Part shown: positions 7,831-16,895 of the stretch, one piece after another | Layout of the letters: each line of letters begins with the position of its first letter | Numbering within the stretch: position 1 is the first letter of the stretch | Origin: Deltaproteobacteria bacterium | GTDB taxonomy: Bacteria > Myxococcota > UBA727 > VGSZ01 | Assembly: GCA_020850995.1 (NCBI GenBank) | Contig: JADZDP010000144.1 | Coordinates: 1 to 60,529 of the forward strand | Direction: 5' to 3' | DNA length: 60,529 nt | The notes under the pieces: model-generated | What the model was told of the DNA's origin: nothing | Database searches by the model: none | The model's input: the letters and a program-made list of their open reading frames with translations, nothing else | Made by a program: the position numbers and the translations under genes

Positions 7831-9027
7831 ATGGATCAGGCATTTCTCGAGCGCCTGCGCGCCGACACCGAGCAGCTCAAGAAGGACGGCCTCTACAAGC
7901 CCGAGCGCGTGATCACCACGCCGCAGCGGGCGTCCATTGGCGTCGCCGGCAAGGGCGCGGTGCTCAACCTCTGCGCCAACAACTACCTCGGCCTGGCCGA
8001 TCACCCCGCGCTCGTCGCCGCCGGCAAGGCGGCACTCGATCGCTGGGGCTTCGGCATGGCCTCGGTGCGCTTCATCTGCGGCACCCAGCAGGTGCACAAG
8101 GACCTCGAGGCGCGCCTGTCGTCGTTCCTCGGCACCGACGACACCATCCTGTACTCGTCGTGCTTCGACGCCAACGGCGGCTTGTTCGAGACCCTGCTCG
8201 GCGACGAGGACGCGGTCATCACCGACGCGCTGAACCATGCGTCCATCATCGACGGCATCCGGCTCTGCAAGGCCAAGCGCCTGCGCTACGCCAACAATGA
8301 CATGGCCGACCTCGAGGCCAAGCTCAAGGAGGCCCAGGGCTGCCGCACCAAGCTCATCGCCACCGACGGCGTGTTCTCCATGGACGGCATCATCGCCAAC
8401 CTGCGCGCGGTCTGCGATCTGGCCGACAAGTACGGCGCCCTGGTCATGGTCGACGACAGCCACGCGGTGGGCTTCGTGGGCGAGCGCGGGCGCGGCACCC
8501 CCGAGCACTGCGGCGTCGTGGGGCGGGTCGACGTCATCACGGGCACGCTCGGCAAGGCGCTCGGCGGCGCGTCGGGCGGCTACACCTCGGGACGCAAGGA
8601 GATCATCGCGTGGCTGCGCCAGCGCTCGCGGCCGTACTTGTTCTCGAACACGGTGGCGCCGGTGGTGGCTGCCACCTCCATCGCGGCGCTCGAGCTGCTC
8701 GACGGCGCCGAAGGCAAGGAGCGGCGCGCGACGCTGGCGCGCCACGGCCAGCGCTTCCGCGCCGGCATGAGCAAGCTCGGCTTCACGCTGGTGCCCGGCG
8801 AGCACCCCATCATCCCGGTGATGCTCGGTGAGGCCAAGCTCGCGGGCGCGCTGGCCGAGCGTCTGCTCGAGGAGGGCGTGTACGTGATCGGCTTCTCGTA
8901 CCCCGTGGTGCCCATGGGTGCGGCGCGCATTCGCACGCAGATGTCGGCCGCCCTCGACGACGCCGGCGTCGAGCGCGCCCTCGAGGCCTTCGCCAAGGCG
9001 GGCCGCGCGCTCAAGGTGATCCCGTGA
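7831..9027 (+). CDS. kbl: 2-amino-3-ketobutyrate CoA ligase (glycine C-acetyltransferase)
   Basis: 398 residues, the usual length. A PLP enzyme of the alpha-oxoamine synthase family that splits 2-amino-3-oxobutyrate with CoA into glycine and acetyl-CoA. Visible signatures: [26 protein letters not shown], the Asp and His of [10 protein letters not shown], and the PLP lysine region [18 protein letters not shown]. The start at 7831 gives MDQAFLERL, matching the N-terminal helix of known Kbl proteins. Its stop overlaps the tdh start by four bases, so it forms the classic threonine catabolic operon with Tdh. Confidence 0.96.
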   Translation: MDQAFLERLRADTEQLKKDGLYKPERVITTPQRASIGVAGKGAVLNLCANNYLGLADHPALVAAGKAALDRWGFGMASVRFICGTQQVHKDLEARLSSFLGTDDTILYSSCFDANGGLFETLLGDEDAVITDALNHASIIDGIRLCKAKRLRYANNDMADLEAKLKEAQGCRTKLIATDGVFSMDGIIANLRAVCDLADKYGALVMVDDSHAVGFVGERGRGTPEHCGVVGRVDVITGTLGKALGGASGGYTSGRKEIIAWLRQRSRPYLFSNTVAPVVAATSIAALELLDGAEGKERRATLARHGQRFRAGMSKLGFTLVPGEHPIIPVMLGEAKLAGALAERLLEEGVYVIGFSYPVVPMGAARIRTQMSAALDDAGVERALEAFAKAGRALKVIP

Positions 9028-10073
9028 GCGTCTCGATCCCCGCCACCATGAAGGCGCTGGTGAAGGCCAAGGCCGAGCGCGGGCTGTGGCTGCAAGAGGT
9101 GCCGGTGCCCGCCATCGGGCCGAACGACGTGCTCATCAAGATCAAGCAGGCGGCCATCTGCGGCACCGATCTGCACATCTACAATTGGGACGCGTGGGCG
9201 CAGAAGACCATCCCCGTGCCCATGACCGTGGGCCACGAGTTCATGGGCGAGATCGTCGCTGTCGGCGGCGCCGTCGACGGCTACGCGGTGGGCGACCGCG
9301 TCAGCGGCGAGGGCCACATCACCTGCGGCCACTGCCGCAACTGTCGCGCGGGCAAGCGCCACCTGTGCAGGAACACCAGCGGCGTCGGCGTCAACCGACC
9401 CGGCTGCTTCGGCGACTACCTGTCGCTGCCGGCCGGCAACGCCTTCAAGCTCAGTGCGCGCATCAAGGACGAGATCGCGGCCTTCCTCGATCCCCTCGGC
9501 AACGCCGCGCACTGCGCGCTCAGCTTCGATCTGGTGGGCGAGGACGTGCTCATCACCGGCGCCGGCCCCATCGGCATCCTCGCCACCGCCATCGCGCGCC
9601 ACATCGGCGCGCGCCACATCGTCATCACCGACGTCAACGACTACCGCTTGGCGCTGGCCAAGAAGTGCGGCGCCACCCGCGCGCTCAACGTCAAGCACGA
9701 GACCATAGAGAGCGCCATGGCTGAGCTCGGCATGAGCGAGGGCTTCGACGTGGGCCTCGAGATGTCGGGCAACGCCGACGCCTTCCGCGCCATGCTGGCC
9801 GCCATGAACCACGGCGGCCACGTCGCCATCCTCGGCATCCCGCCGGCCGAGGCCGCCATCGACTGGAACCAGGTGATCTTCAAGGGGCTGGTGCTCAAGG
9901 GCATCTACGGCCGCGAGATGTTCGAGACCTGGTACAAGATGGGCGCCATGCTCGAGAGCGGCCTCGACGTCTCGCCGGTGCTCACGCACCACGTGCCCGT
10001 GGCGCGCTTCGAGGAGGGCTTTGCCATCGCGCACAGCGGTCAGGCGGGCAAGGTCGTGCTCGACTGGCAGTAG
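9024..10073 (+). CDS. tdh: L-threonine 3-dehydrogenase
   Basis: 349 residues from the GTG that overlaps the kbl stop; an ATG at 9048 gives the same N-terminus as well-known Tdh proteins (MKAL), so either start is possible. A zinc-dependent medium-chain dehydrogenase that oxidises threonine with NAD+ to 2-amino-3-oxobutyrate, the substrate of Kbl. Catalytic zinc region AICGTDLH and GHEFMGE, four structural cysteines in [18 protein letters not shown] motif [23 protein letters not shown] near the C-terminus is strongly conserved in Tdh. Confidence 0.96.
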   Translation: MSVSIPATMKALVKAKAERGLWLQEVPVPAIGPNDVLIKIKQAAICGTDLHIYNWDAWAQKTIPVPMTVGHEFMGEIVAVGGAVDGYAVGDRVSGEGHITCGHCRNCRAGKRHLCRNTSGVGVNRPGCFGDYLSLPAGNAFKLSARIKDEIAAFLDPLGNAAHCALSFDLVGEDVLITGAGPIGILATAIARHIGARHIVITDVNDYRLALAKKCGATRALNVKHETIESAMAELGMSEGFDVGLEMSGNADAFRAMLAAMNHGGHVAILGIPPAEAAIDWNQVIFKGLVLKGIYGREMFETWYKMGAMLESGLDVSPVLTHHVPVARFEEGFAIAHSGQAGKVVLDWQ

Positions 10074-10096
10074 ACGGCGGCACGAGCCGAGCCGAA

Positions 10097-10124
10097 AAAC
10101 ACCGGCGCCCCTCGCGGGGCGCCG
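10097..10124 (-). terminator. Intrinsic terminator of the 10155-10706 gene
   Basis: A 9-bp perfect stem, CGGCGCCCC (10103-10111) with GGGGCGCCG (10116-10124), loop TCGC. On the minus strand it is followed by GTGTTTTT, so it ends transcripts of the minus-strand lipoprotein gene. It may also act on tdh read-through, though no T-run follows on the plus strand. Confidence 0.75.
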
Positions 10125-10154
10125 ACTGCTGCTGCGGACGTCGAGGCGCGCCGC

Positions 10155-10706
10155 TCAGCGCGACGAGCCGATGATGAAGCTGGTGTCCGACACCTCGGTC
10201 TCGCCGGTGCTCGCGTCCACCACGGTCTCGGTGTGCACCGCGATCTCGCGACCCTCGGCGGTGTCGCTGACCACGAAGGTGCCGCGGTCGGCGGGGCGGT
10301 CGTAGTCGATGCTGCCACCGTCGGGACCGGAGCAGACGTTGGCCGCGAGCGAGGGCGTGTCGAGCGCCTCGCTGTCGTAGCTGAACGGGTGCTCGCCGGG
10401 CTCGAGCTGCTCGAGCAAGAGGTTGTTGGTCCACAGGATGACCATGCCGGTGCCGCGCCCTTCCTCGGCGCGCGTCACGGTGACCGTGGAGGAGTTGCTG
10501 GAAGGCGACGAGGAACCCTCGGCGACCGCGGGTCCGTCGATGTCGGTGCGCGGGCCGAAGTCGCCGCGCAGGGCGCCCTCGTTCAAGACGAGCTGGTTGT
10601 CGCTGCCGGGGCCCGAGAGGTTCTGCACCGGGTCCATATAGGTCCGGTCGTTCATGCAGCCGGCAGCGGCGATGAGCGCAACAGCTCCGATGGCGAGGTG
10701 TTTCAT
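10155..10706 (-). CDS. Lipoprotein, unknown function
   Basis: 183 residues. The N-terminus MKHLAIGAVALIAAAGC carries a clear lipobox (AAGC). A Ser/Asn-rich stretch (SSSPSSNSS) follows, then a domain with TVTVTRAEEGRGTGMVILWTNN and repeated short strands; probably a small beta-sandwich in the periplasm or on the outer membrane. No family recognised. A ribosome-binding-like AGGAGAAGG lies just upstream of the ATG on the minus strand. The gene has its own terminator at 10097-10124. Confidence 0.8.
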   Translation of the reverse strand: MKHLAIGAVALIAAAGCMNDRTYMDPVQNLSGPGSDNQLVLNEGALRGDFGPRTDIDGPAVAEGSSSPSSNSSTVTVTRAEEGRGTGMVILWTNNLLLEQLEPGEHPFSYDSEALDTPSLAANVCSGPDGGSIDYDRPADRGTFVVSDTAEGREIAVHTETVVDASTGETEVSDTSFIIGSSR

Positions 10707-10861
10707 CTGTCCTTCTCCTCTTGCAGCAGCCCGGTGTTTGCAGCAGCCAGTGTGACGACGAGCGCTCCTCTATTGTGAGAGCCAGCGACGACAGATGCAA
10801 GCCGCGCGACACCCGCCCCCTGAGCCGAAAGATAACGGGGGGTTATGCGCTGGATCCGGGC

Positions 10862-11662
10862 TCAGGAGCCAAAGCCATCCCGCCGATGACGGAGCTCGCC
10901 GACGGCGACGACGGGGTCGGCGTTCGCCAGGGCGAGCAGGAAGGGGTTGGTGGCGAGCTCCAACGCAAGCGTCGAGGGCAGCGAGCTGCGTGCCTGCCCC
11001 ATCTCCTCGTCGAGCCCGTCGGCGCGCGCGGCGATGGCCGCGTTGTCGGGGAGGACCTGCCGCGCGAAGCGCAGGTTCTGCGCCGTGTACTCGTGGGCGC
11101 AGCACACGAGCGACGAGGGGTTGCGGTCCGCCAGGGTGCGCAGCGCTTGCGCCAACATCTCGCGCGTGCCCTCGAACAAGCGCCCGCAGCCGGCACCAAA
11201 GAGCGCGTCACCAACGAAGAGCGCCGGCCGCCCCGCGAGGTGCTCGGCCACCGCTTCGACGCCGCCATGGCCGTGGCGCCGCACGACGTCGAAGCGGCGC
11301 GCGCAGGCCCAGGCCACGTGCCCCAGGGTGTGGCCGCTCGTGTCCAAGACCTCGAGCGGCACGCCGGCGACCACGGTGGTTTGCTCGGGGTCGACGCGGC
11401 GGGTCAGGTGGGGGATGCGCCCGCCGTCGCGCGCGTTGCCCACTACGGCGCAGCCGGTGGTGGCCACCAGCTCCGCGACGCCGCCCACGTGATCGGGGTG
11501 GTGATGGGTGATGAGCGTGGCCACCAGGCGCGCGCCGCTGGTGGCCACGCGCTCGAGGACGGGCGCGGCCTCGGCGGGGTCGACCACCAGCGCCTCGGCG
11601 CCATTGACGACGAGCCAGGCGGCGTTGTCGGCCAGACACGGGACCTGGATGAGCTCGAGCAT
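10862..11662 (-). CDS. gloB: Hydroxyacylglutathione hydrolase (glyoxalase II), MBL fold
   Basis: 266 residues. Metallo-beta-lactamase fold with the binuclear metal motif THHHPDH, then DTSGHTLGH and the bridging Asp in GDALF. The C-terminal signature CCAHEYTAQNLRFA is the glyoxalase II glutathione-binding helix region. It hydrolyses S-D-lactoylglutathione, the product of glyoxalase I, in methylglyoxal detoxification. The ATG at 11662 is chosen. An open reading frame continues upstream, but its AEREGFEPSIE translation is the antisense of the tRNA-Ser gene and is not protein. Confidence 0.9.
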   Translation of the reverse strand: MLELIQVPCLADNAAWLVVNGAEALVVDPAEAAPVLERVATSGARLVATLITHHHPDHVGGVAELVATTGCAVVGNARDGGRIPHLTRRVDPEQTTVVAGVPLEVLDTSGHTLGHVAWACARRFDVVRRHGHGGVEAVAEHLAGRPALFVGDALFGAGCGRLFEGTREMLAQALRTLADRNPSSLVCCAHEYTAQNLRFARQVLPDNAAIAARADGLDEEMGQARSSLPSTLALELATNPFLLALANADPVVAVGELRHRRDGFGS

Positions 11663-11736
11663 CGGGGCCTCCCCTGTTCTGCCGCTGGTTGCCACGGACC
11701 CGGGACGTGCTAGGACACTCGACGATGGTTTGGCAT

Positions 11737-11826
11737 GGAGCGATGGCCGAGTGGCTGAAGGCGCAGGTTTGCTAAACCTGTATAGGGGTAACTCTATCGA
11801 GGGTTCGAATCCCTCTCGCTCCGCCA
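11737..11826 (+). tRNA. tRNA-Ser (anticodon GCT)
   Basis: A 90-base class II tRNA. Acceptor GGAGCGA pairs with TCGCTCC, then G and encoded CCA. The anticodon arm CAGGTTTGCTAAACCTG gives anticodon GCT (reads AGC and AGT). A long variable arm (TATAGGGGTAACTCTA) follows, as expected for serine tRNAs. The T-loop is TTCGAAT. Confidence 0.97.
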
Positions 11827-11850
11827 CCCACCAGCACTGGTGACGACGCG

Positions 11851-11882
11851 CCGACGGCCCCCAACGGGGCCGTCGGTTTTTT
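11851..11882 (+). terminator. Intrinsic terminator of tRNA-Ser
   Basis: A perfect 11-bp stem CCGACGGCCCC/GGGGCCGTCGG (11851-11861 with 11866-11876) is followed by six T. It lies 24 bases after the tRNA CCA end and before the next gene. Confidence 0.9.
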
Positions 11883-11960
11883 CATCGATCGAGAGGTCGG
11901 GACTTGCATGGCGCCTGCCCGGCTGCTTCGTGGTACAACGCCGCTACCTTCGGAGGCCCC

Positions 11961-13223
11961 GTGCGTATCCTTCATTTCCTCCCCGGCTCGACCTTCGCCT
12001 TCGCGCTCGCGCTCTCTGCGGCGTGCCCGCCGGCCGAGCAATCCGCGACTCCAGACTGCGCGACCTACTGCGCCACCGTGACCGCCCGCTGTACCGAGTC
12101 GATGGCACAGTACGAGAGCGAAGCCGCCTGCAACGAGTACTGCACCGGCAACGCCATCACCTGGGGCGTGGGCACCACCGCCGACGCCGCCGGCAACACC
12201 CTCGGCTGCCGCCAGTACCACGCGGGCGCCGCCGGCAACGACGAGCACTGCCTGCACGCCGGTCCCACGGGCGGCGGCGTGTGCGGCAGCTACTGCGACG
12301 TGTACTGCGACGCTGCCATGGCCAACTGCGCCGATGGCAACGCGCTGTACGGTGATCGCGACGCCTGCATCGCTGCCTGCGCAGCGATGCCCACCAACGG
12401 CGACGTCAACGCTTCCGGCGGCGACAGCGTGCAATGCCGCGTGTACCACCTGGGTGCAGCGAAGACCGATCCCGCCGGCCACTGCGCGCATGGCAGCCAA
12501 TCGGGCGGCGACGTGTGCGGCACCTGGTGCCAGGTCTACTGCGACATCATGGACGTCAACTGCCCGAACGAGTACTCGGGCGCGGCGGCGTGCGACACGG
12601 CCTGCGGCGCGTTCGCCGAGGACGGGCAGATCGGCGACGGCGCGGGTGACACCGTACAGTGCCGCATCTTTCACGCGGGCGTCGCCAACAACGACGACCA
12701 CTGCAACCACGCAAGCGCCGATAGCACGGCCGACACCTGCTCTGGCGGCGGCAGCGGCGTGACCTGTGCCGACTACTGCGCGACGGTCAGCGACAACTGC
12801 ACCGGCGGCAGCCTCCAGTACGCCACCGAGCAAGCCTGCTTGGAGTTCTGCAACAGCAACCCGCTCAACTGGGGCACCGGCACCGTCGACGACACCGACG
12901 TCAACACCCTCGGCTGCCGCATTTATCACGCGGGCGCCGCCAACAACGACGACCACTGCGACCACGCCGGGCCCACCGGGGGCGGCGCGTGCGGCAGCTA
13001 CTGCGACGTGTACTGCGCCGCGATGAGCTGCTACTGCCCCGCGGAGTACGCCAATACCGCCGCTTGCTCCACCGCGTGCACCGCGTTCCCAGCCACCGGC
13101 GATGTCAATGACGCCGACGGCAACACCGTACAGTGCCGCATCTACCACGCGGGCTTCGCCAAGACCGACGCCAGCCACTGCGACCACGCCGACGAGGACA
13201 GCGCCACCGGCACCTGCCTGTAG
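11961..13223 (+). CDS. Secreted lipoprotein with five Cys/His repeats
   Basis: 420 residues from a GTG with a good upstream GGAGG (11952-11956). The signal peptide ends in SAAC, so lipidation is likely. The rest is five tandem units of about 65-80 residues. Each opens with a Cys-rich start (CATYC, CGSYCDVYC, CGTWCQVYC, CADYC, CGSYCDVYC), has a mid Cys pair, and closes with a strongly conserved C-R-x-Y/F-H-x-G-x-A segment then D-x-x-HC-x-H. Cys and His positions repeat exactly, fitting disulfides, bound metal, or both. The first and fourth units resemble each other most, which points to duplication of a larger block. A paralogue with three units follows. Family and function unknown to me. Confidence 0.82.
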   Translation: MRILHFLPGSTFAFALALSAACPPAEQSATPDCATYCATVTARCTESMAQYESEAACNEYCTGNAITWGVGTTADAAGNTLGCRQYHAGAAGNDEHCLHAGPTGGGVCGSYCDVYCDAAMANCADGNALYGDRDACIAACAAMPTNGDVNASGGDSVQCRVYHLGAAKTDPAGHCAHGSQSGGDVCGTWCQVYCDIMDVNCPNEYSGAAACDTACGAFAEDGQIGDGAGDTVQCRIFHAGVANNDDHCNHASADSTADTCSGGGSGVTCADYCATVSDNCTGGSLQYATEQACLEFCNSNPLNWGTGTVDDTDVNTLGCRIYHAGAANNDDHCDHAGPTGGGACGSYCDVYCAAMSCYCPAEYANTAACSTACTAFPATGDVNDADGNTVQCRIYHAGFAKTDASHCDHADEDSATGTCL

Positions 13224-13244
13224 GCACGCCGCGCTTGCTCACAC

Positions 13245-13283
13245 GCGAGGCGTCCGCTGCAACGCGGGCGCCTCGCTTTTTTT
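13245..13283 (+). terminator. Intrinsic terminator between the two Cys/His-repeat genes
   Basis: Stem GCGAGGCG (13245-13252) with CGCCTCGC (13269-13276), extended inside by weaker pairs, followed by seven T. It separates the two paralogous genes, so they are probably transcribed independently. Confidence 0.85.
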
Positions 13284-13316
13284 CGTGCTAACACCGCGGC
13301 AGCTCTTGGAGGTTTC

Positions 13317-14102
13317 ATGGTCGCCCGCACCACCGCGCTCACCACCGCCTTCACCGCCACGCTCGCGCTCTCGGTCGCATGTCCGCCGGGCGGCGGCGAG
13401 CCCGACTGTGCGGCCTACTGCGCGACCGTCACCGCGAACTGCACGGGCGGCGCGGCGCAGTACGAGAACGAGGCTGACTGCATCGAGTTCTGCCAAGCCA
13501 ATCACCTCACCTGGGCCACGGGCACCGGAGCAGACCAGGCCGGCAACACGCTCGGCTGCCGCCAGTACCACGCGGGCGCCGCCAACAACGACGAACACTG
13601 CCTGCACGCCGGGCCCACGGGCGGCAGCGTGTGCGGCGCGTATTGCGACGTGTACTGCGACGCCGCCATGGGCAACTGCACGGGCGGCAACGCGCTCTAT
13701 GGCGATCGAAATGCGTGCCTCGCGTCGTGCGGGCAGATCCCCTCCATCGGCGACGTCAACTCCCCCTCCGGCGACTCGATCCAGTGCCGCCTGTACCACC
13801 TGGGCGCTGCCAAGGGAGACCCCGCGGTCCACTGCCCCCACGGCGGCTACACGGGCGCCAACCAGTGCGGCACCTGGTGCCAGGTCTATTGCGACCTCAT
13901 GGACCGCAACTGCCCCAACCAGTTCACGGGCCCGGCCAACTGCGACACCGCGTGCGGCGCGTTCGGCACCAACGGCAACATCGACGATGCCACGGGTGAC
14001 ACCGTGCAGTGCCGCATCTTCCACGCCAGCGTGGCCACGGGGGATGCGGACGTGCACTGCACGCACGCCAGCGTGGACAGCACGGCCGACTCCTGCCAGT
14101 AG
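13317..14102 (+). CDS. Secreted lipoprotein with three Cys/His repeats
   Basis: 261 residues, paralogue of the preceding gene. ATG start with GGAGG-like GGAGGTTTC just upstream. The signal ends in LSVAC, a good lipobox. Three repeat units follow: CAAYC, CGAYCDVYC and CGTWCQVYC starts, each closing with C-R-x-Y/F-H-x-G/S-x-A and HC-x-H. These correspond in order to units 1-3 of the five-unit neighbour, so the longer gene probably gained units 4-5 by a later duplication, or this one lost them. Expected to be displayed on the outer membrane. Function unknown. Confidence 0.82.
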   Translation: MVARTTALTTAFTATLALSVACPPGGGEPDCAAYCATVTANCTGGAAQYENEADCIEFCQANHLTWATGTGADQAGNTLGCRQYHAGAANNDEHCLHAGPTGGSVCGAYCDVYCDAAMGNCTGGNALYGDRNACLASCGQIPSIGDVNSPSGDSIQCRLYHLGAAKGDPAVHCPHGGYTGANQCGTWCQVYCDLMDRNCPNQFTGPANCDTACGAFGTNGNIDDATGDTVQCRIFHASVATGDADVHCTHASVDSTADSCQ

Positions 14103-14109
14103 CGCGCAG

Positions 14110-14391
14110 CTACTGATCGCTCGGGTCGACGACGAGGTGGCACAACAAACACTGGGTGCGCTCGGGGTGTGCCTGCGGAGGCGCGCCGCCTTGCCCGGTG
14201 GAGTGGCAGCCGACGCAGTCGGTGCCGCAGCTGCGCGCGCTGTGCGGCACGTGCGACACCGAGAGCTCCATCGTGATCTCCTCGACCTCGGGCGGGATCG
14301 CCGGCACGGCGACGACGTGGGTGCGCTCGCCGCAGCCCGCGACGTAGCCGACGAGGAAGAGGCCGAAACAGCAACGAGCGAGGCGGGTCAC
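14110..14391 (-). CDS. Small diheme cytochrome c lipoprotein (NapB-like)
   Basis: 93 residues from a GTG that overlaps the napA stop by four bases (GTGA), so it is coupled to napA. The signal ends in the lipobox VAGC. Two heme c motifs, CVGCH and CLLCH, lie about 20 residues apart, joined by a segment with AP and His-Pro that resembles the heme region of NapB, the electron-transfer subunit of periplasmic nitrate reductase. It is much smaller than standard NapB and is lipid-anchored. By context it should pass electrons to NapA. It could equally be a general small diheme cytochrome. Confidence 0.82.
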   Translation of the reverse strand: MTRLARCCFGLFLVGYVAGCGERTHVVAVPAIPPEVEEITMELSVSHVPHSARSCGTDCVGCHSTGQGGAPPQAHPERTQCLLCHLVVDPSDQ

Positions 14392-16718
14392 GAGCTCACC
14401 TTGGTGATGCGGACGGCGCATTTTTTGAAGTCAGGCTCCTTCGACATGGGGTCGAGGGCGCCGAGGGTGACCCGGTTGATCAGGCGGTTGACGTCGAAGA
14501 AGGGCACCCAGACGTAACCCGGCGGGCACCGGGTGCGGCAGTCGGGCTTGGCCACGGTGAGCACGATGCTGCCGCGACGCGATTGGACGCGCACGGTGTC
14601 GCCAGCGCGCACGCCGAGCGTCGAGGCGTCACTCTCGTTGAGATAGCAGAGCGCAGCTCCGACCACGCGGTGCAGCGTGCGGACGCGCTGGGTCATGGTG
14701 CCGGTGTGCCAGTGCTCGAGCAGGCGGCCGGTCGAGAGCCAGAAGGGATAGCTCGCGTCCGGCACCTCGGCGGGCGCTTCATAGGGTCGCGCCCACACCA
14801 CGGCGCGGCCGTCGGGCATGCCGTAGAAGTAGATGCCGTCGCTCGGCAGGGCGCCGTCTGCTTTGCGCGCGACGTTTGGGTCGTGCGCAGCATTGAAGCG
14901 CACCGTCGTCTCCTGGCCGTCCATCACCGGCCAGCGCAGGCCGCGCGAGGCAACCAAGTCTTGGTAGCTGGCGACGTCGTGCGCGGTGCCGAGGGTGAGC
15001 GCGCGGTACTCGTCGTAGAGCGCGCGCTCGAGCTGCGTGTCCCAGGCCGAGGGGAACAGCTCGACCCCCCAGCCAAGGCGTTGCGCGAGGCGCCGCCCGA
15101 CCTCGACGAACTGCCACACGTCGGGCTTCGCCTCGCCGGGCGGCTCCACCATCTTCTCCCAGTGCTGCGTACGTCGTTCGGAGTTGCCGAACATGCCCTC
15201 CTTCTCGACCCAGCAGGCGGCCGGCAGCACCACGTCGGCCGCCTGCACGGTGAGCGAGGGGAATGCGTCGGACACCACCAAGAATGGCCGAGTGCTGCCA
15301 ATGCCGGCGAGGTTGTCGTCGAGGTTCGGCAGCGACTGGAAAGGATTGGTGGCCGAGACCCAGATGGATTTGATCTGACCGCTCGCGGCCTTCTGCCACA
15401 GCTCCACCGCGTGGGTGATGGGGCTCTGCTCGGGGCCTGGGATGGTGCCTGGCGGCAGGCCCCACGCCTCCTCGACCTCGGCACGGTGCTCGGCGTTGCT
15501 GACGACGCGGTCAGCGGGCAGGCGGTGGCTGAAGGCGCCCACTTCGCGGCAGCTACCGCACGCACTCGCCTGGCCAGAGAGGGAGAAGGGCCCGTTGCCC
15601 GGCTTCGCGACCTTGCCGGTGAGCAAGTGCAGGTTGTGCAGGAGGTTGTTGACCCACACGCCGCGCGTCGAGTGGTTCACGCCCATGGTCCAGAGCGACA
15701 TGGTCGCGCGCGTGGCGTCGCCGTAGCGGCGCGCGAGCCGCTCGATGTCTTCGCTGCCGATGCCCACCGCGTCGGCCACCGCGCCCGGCGCGAAGTCGTC
15801 GAGGAAGGCGGTGTAGCCGGCGAGGTCGAGCGCGCTGTCTTCTCCCGCGACGGTGGTCTTGAAGACGAGGTGATCGTCGATGAAGCGCTGGTTGATCAGC
15901 CCTTCATGAACGAGCACGTGCGCGATGGCATTGGCGAGGTACAGGTCGGCGTGGGGCTTGATGAGCAGCGTCTCGTCGGCCGCTTCGCTGGTCATCTGAC
16001 CGAAGGTGGTGAGATTGATGATGCGCAGGTCGGGCGCGGCGGCGCGCCGCTCCACCAAGCGCTCGTAGATCACCGGGTGCGCCTCCGCGATGTTCGACCC
16101 CCAGAGGAACACGTCGTTGACCAGATCGAAGTCGTCGTAGCTGCCCGCAGGCTCGTCCACGCCGTAGGTCGTGAGGTAGCCGACCACGGCGGCCGCCATA
16201 CACAGGCGGGCGTTCACCTCGATGTTGTTGGTGCGCACGCCCCCCTTCATGAGCTTCACGGCGGCGTACGCGTCGGGAATCGTCCACTGGCCCGAGCCGT
16301 ACATCGCCACTGCGTCGGGGCCATCGCGCGCGATGATCTCGGCCCAACGATCCGCGATCAGATCGAGCGCCTCGTCCCAAGTCACCGCCACCAGCGCGCC
16401 GCTCGCGTCGCGAACCATCGGCTGTTTGAGGCGATCGCCCGACGCCAGCATCTCCGCGAGGCCGTAGCCCTTGGCGCACAAGAGACCACCGTTCACCGAG
16501 CTCGCGGCATCGCCGCGCACGACCATGGCGCGGCCGTCTCGGACGCCGACCTCGACGCCGCAGCCGGTACCGCAATAGCGGCACGGGGCCTTGTGCCAAC
16601 GGAGGCCGGGCACGGCGGCGTTTGCCTCGTCGACGATCCGCAGTCCGCGCGACACCGCGGCGCTCCCTACCACGGCCGCCGCGCTGGTCATGATGAAGGA
16701 TCGGCGCGATAGCTTCAC
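14388..16718 (-). CDS. napA: Periplasmic nitrate reductase catalytic subunit
   Basis: 776 residues from a GTG with GGAG eight bases upstream. A Tat signal (SRRSFI at residues 4-9) marks export of the folded molybdoenzyme. The [4Fe-4S] ligands are Cys46, Cys49, Cys53 and Cys81. NARLCMAAA places Cys173 as the molybdenum ligand, as in NapA and unlike the Asp of NarG. NPFQSLPNLDDN-type and VEKEGMFGNSERRTQ segments match the bis-MGD binding domains. It reduces nitrate to nitrite in the periplasm. Only a diheme lipoprotein follows it; no napD, napC, napG or napH is visible in the window. An assimilatory NasA-type role is less likely because of the Tat signal. Confidence 0.9.
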   Translation of the reverse strand: MKLSRRSFIMTSAAAVVGSAAVSRGLRIVDEANAAVPGLRWHKAPCRYCGTGCGVEVGVRDGRAMVVRGDAASSVNGGLLCAKGYGLAEMLASGDRLKQPMVRDASGALVAVTWDEALDLIADRWAEIIARDGPDAVAMYGSGQWTIPDAYAAVKLMKGGVRTNNIEVNARLCMAAAVVGYLTTYGVDEPAGSYDDFDLVNDVFLWGSNIAEAHPVIYERLVERRAAAPDLRIINLTTFGQMTSEAADETLLIKPHADLYLANAIAHVLVHEGLINQRFIDDHLVFKTTVAGEDSALDLAGYTAFLDDFAPGAVADAVGIGSEDIERLARRYGDATRATMSLWTMGVNHSTRGVWVNNLLHNLHLLTGKVAKPGNGPFSLSGQASACGSCREVGAFSHRLPADRVVSNAEHRAEVEEAWGLPPGTIPGPEQSPITHAVELWQKAASGQIKSIWVSATNPFQSLPNLDDNLAGIGSTRPFLVVSDAFPSLTVQAADVVLPAACWVEKEGMFGNSERRTQHWEKMVEPPGEAKPDVWQFVEVGRRLAQRLGWGVELFPSAWDTQLERALYDEYRALTLGTAHDVASYQDLVASRGLRWPVMDGQETTVRFNAAHDPNVARKADGALPSDGIYFYGMPDGRAVVWARPYEAPAEVPDASYPFWLSTGRLLEHWHTGTMTQRVRTLHRVVGAALCYLNESDASTLGVRAGDTVRVQSRRGSIVLTVAKPDCRTRCPPGYVWVPFFDVNRLINRVTLGALDPMSKEPDFKKCAVRITKVSS

Positions 16719-16895
16719 GGATGCTCCATCGCTGCGCGTATGCGAAGCACGACGGCAAGACGATCAGCATACGCGACGTCGTCGGTGGCAGCCGTGATGA
16801 TCATCGCGGGCGAGACCGCTCGCTCGTCGACGTCCGTGCGTCATTCGACCCATGGTTTCGAGCGCAAGCGCTCGTCTCGCAGACAGCGGAGGCGC

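Noticed and set aside
11663..11827. N-terminal extension of the glyoxalase II gene
   Set aside because: The AEREGFEPSIE translation is the antisense of tRNA-Ser.
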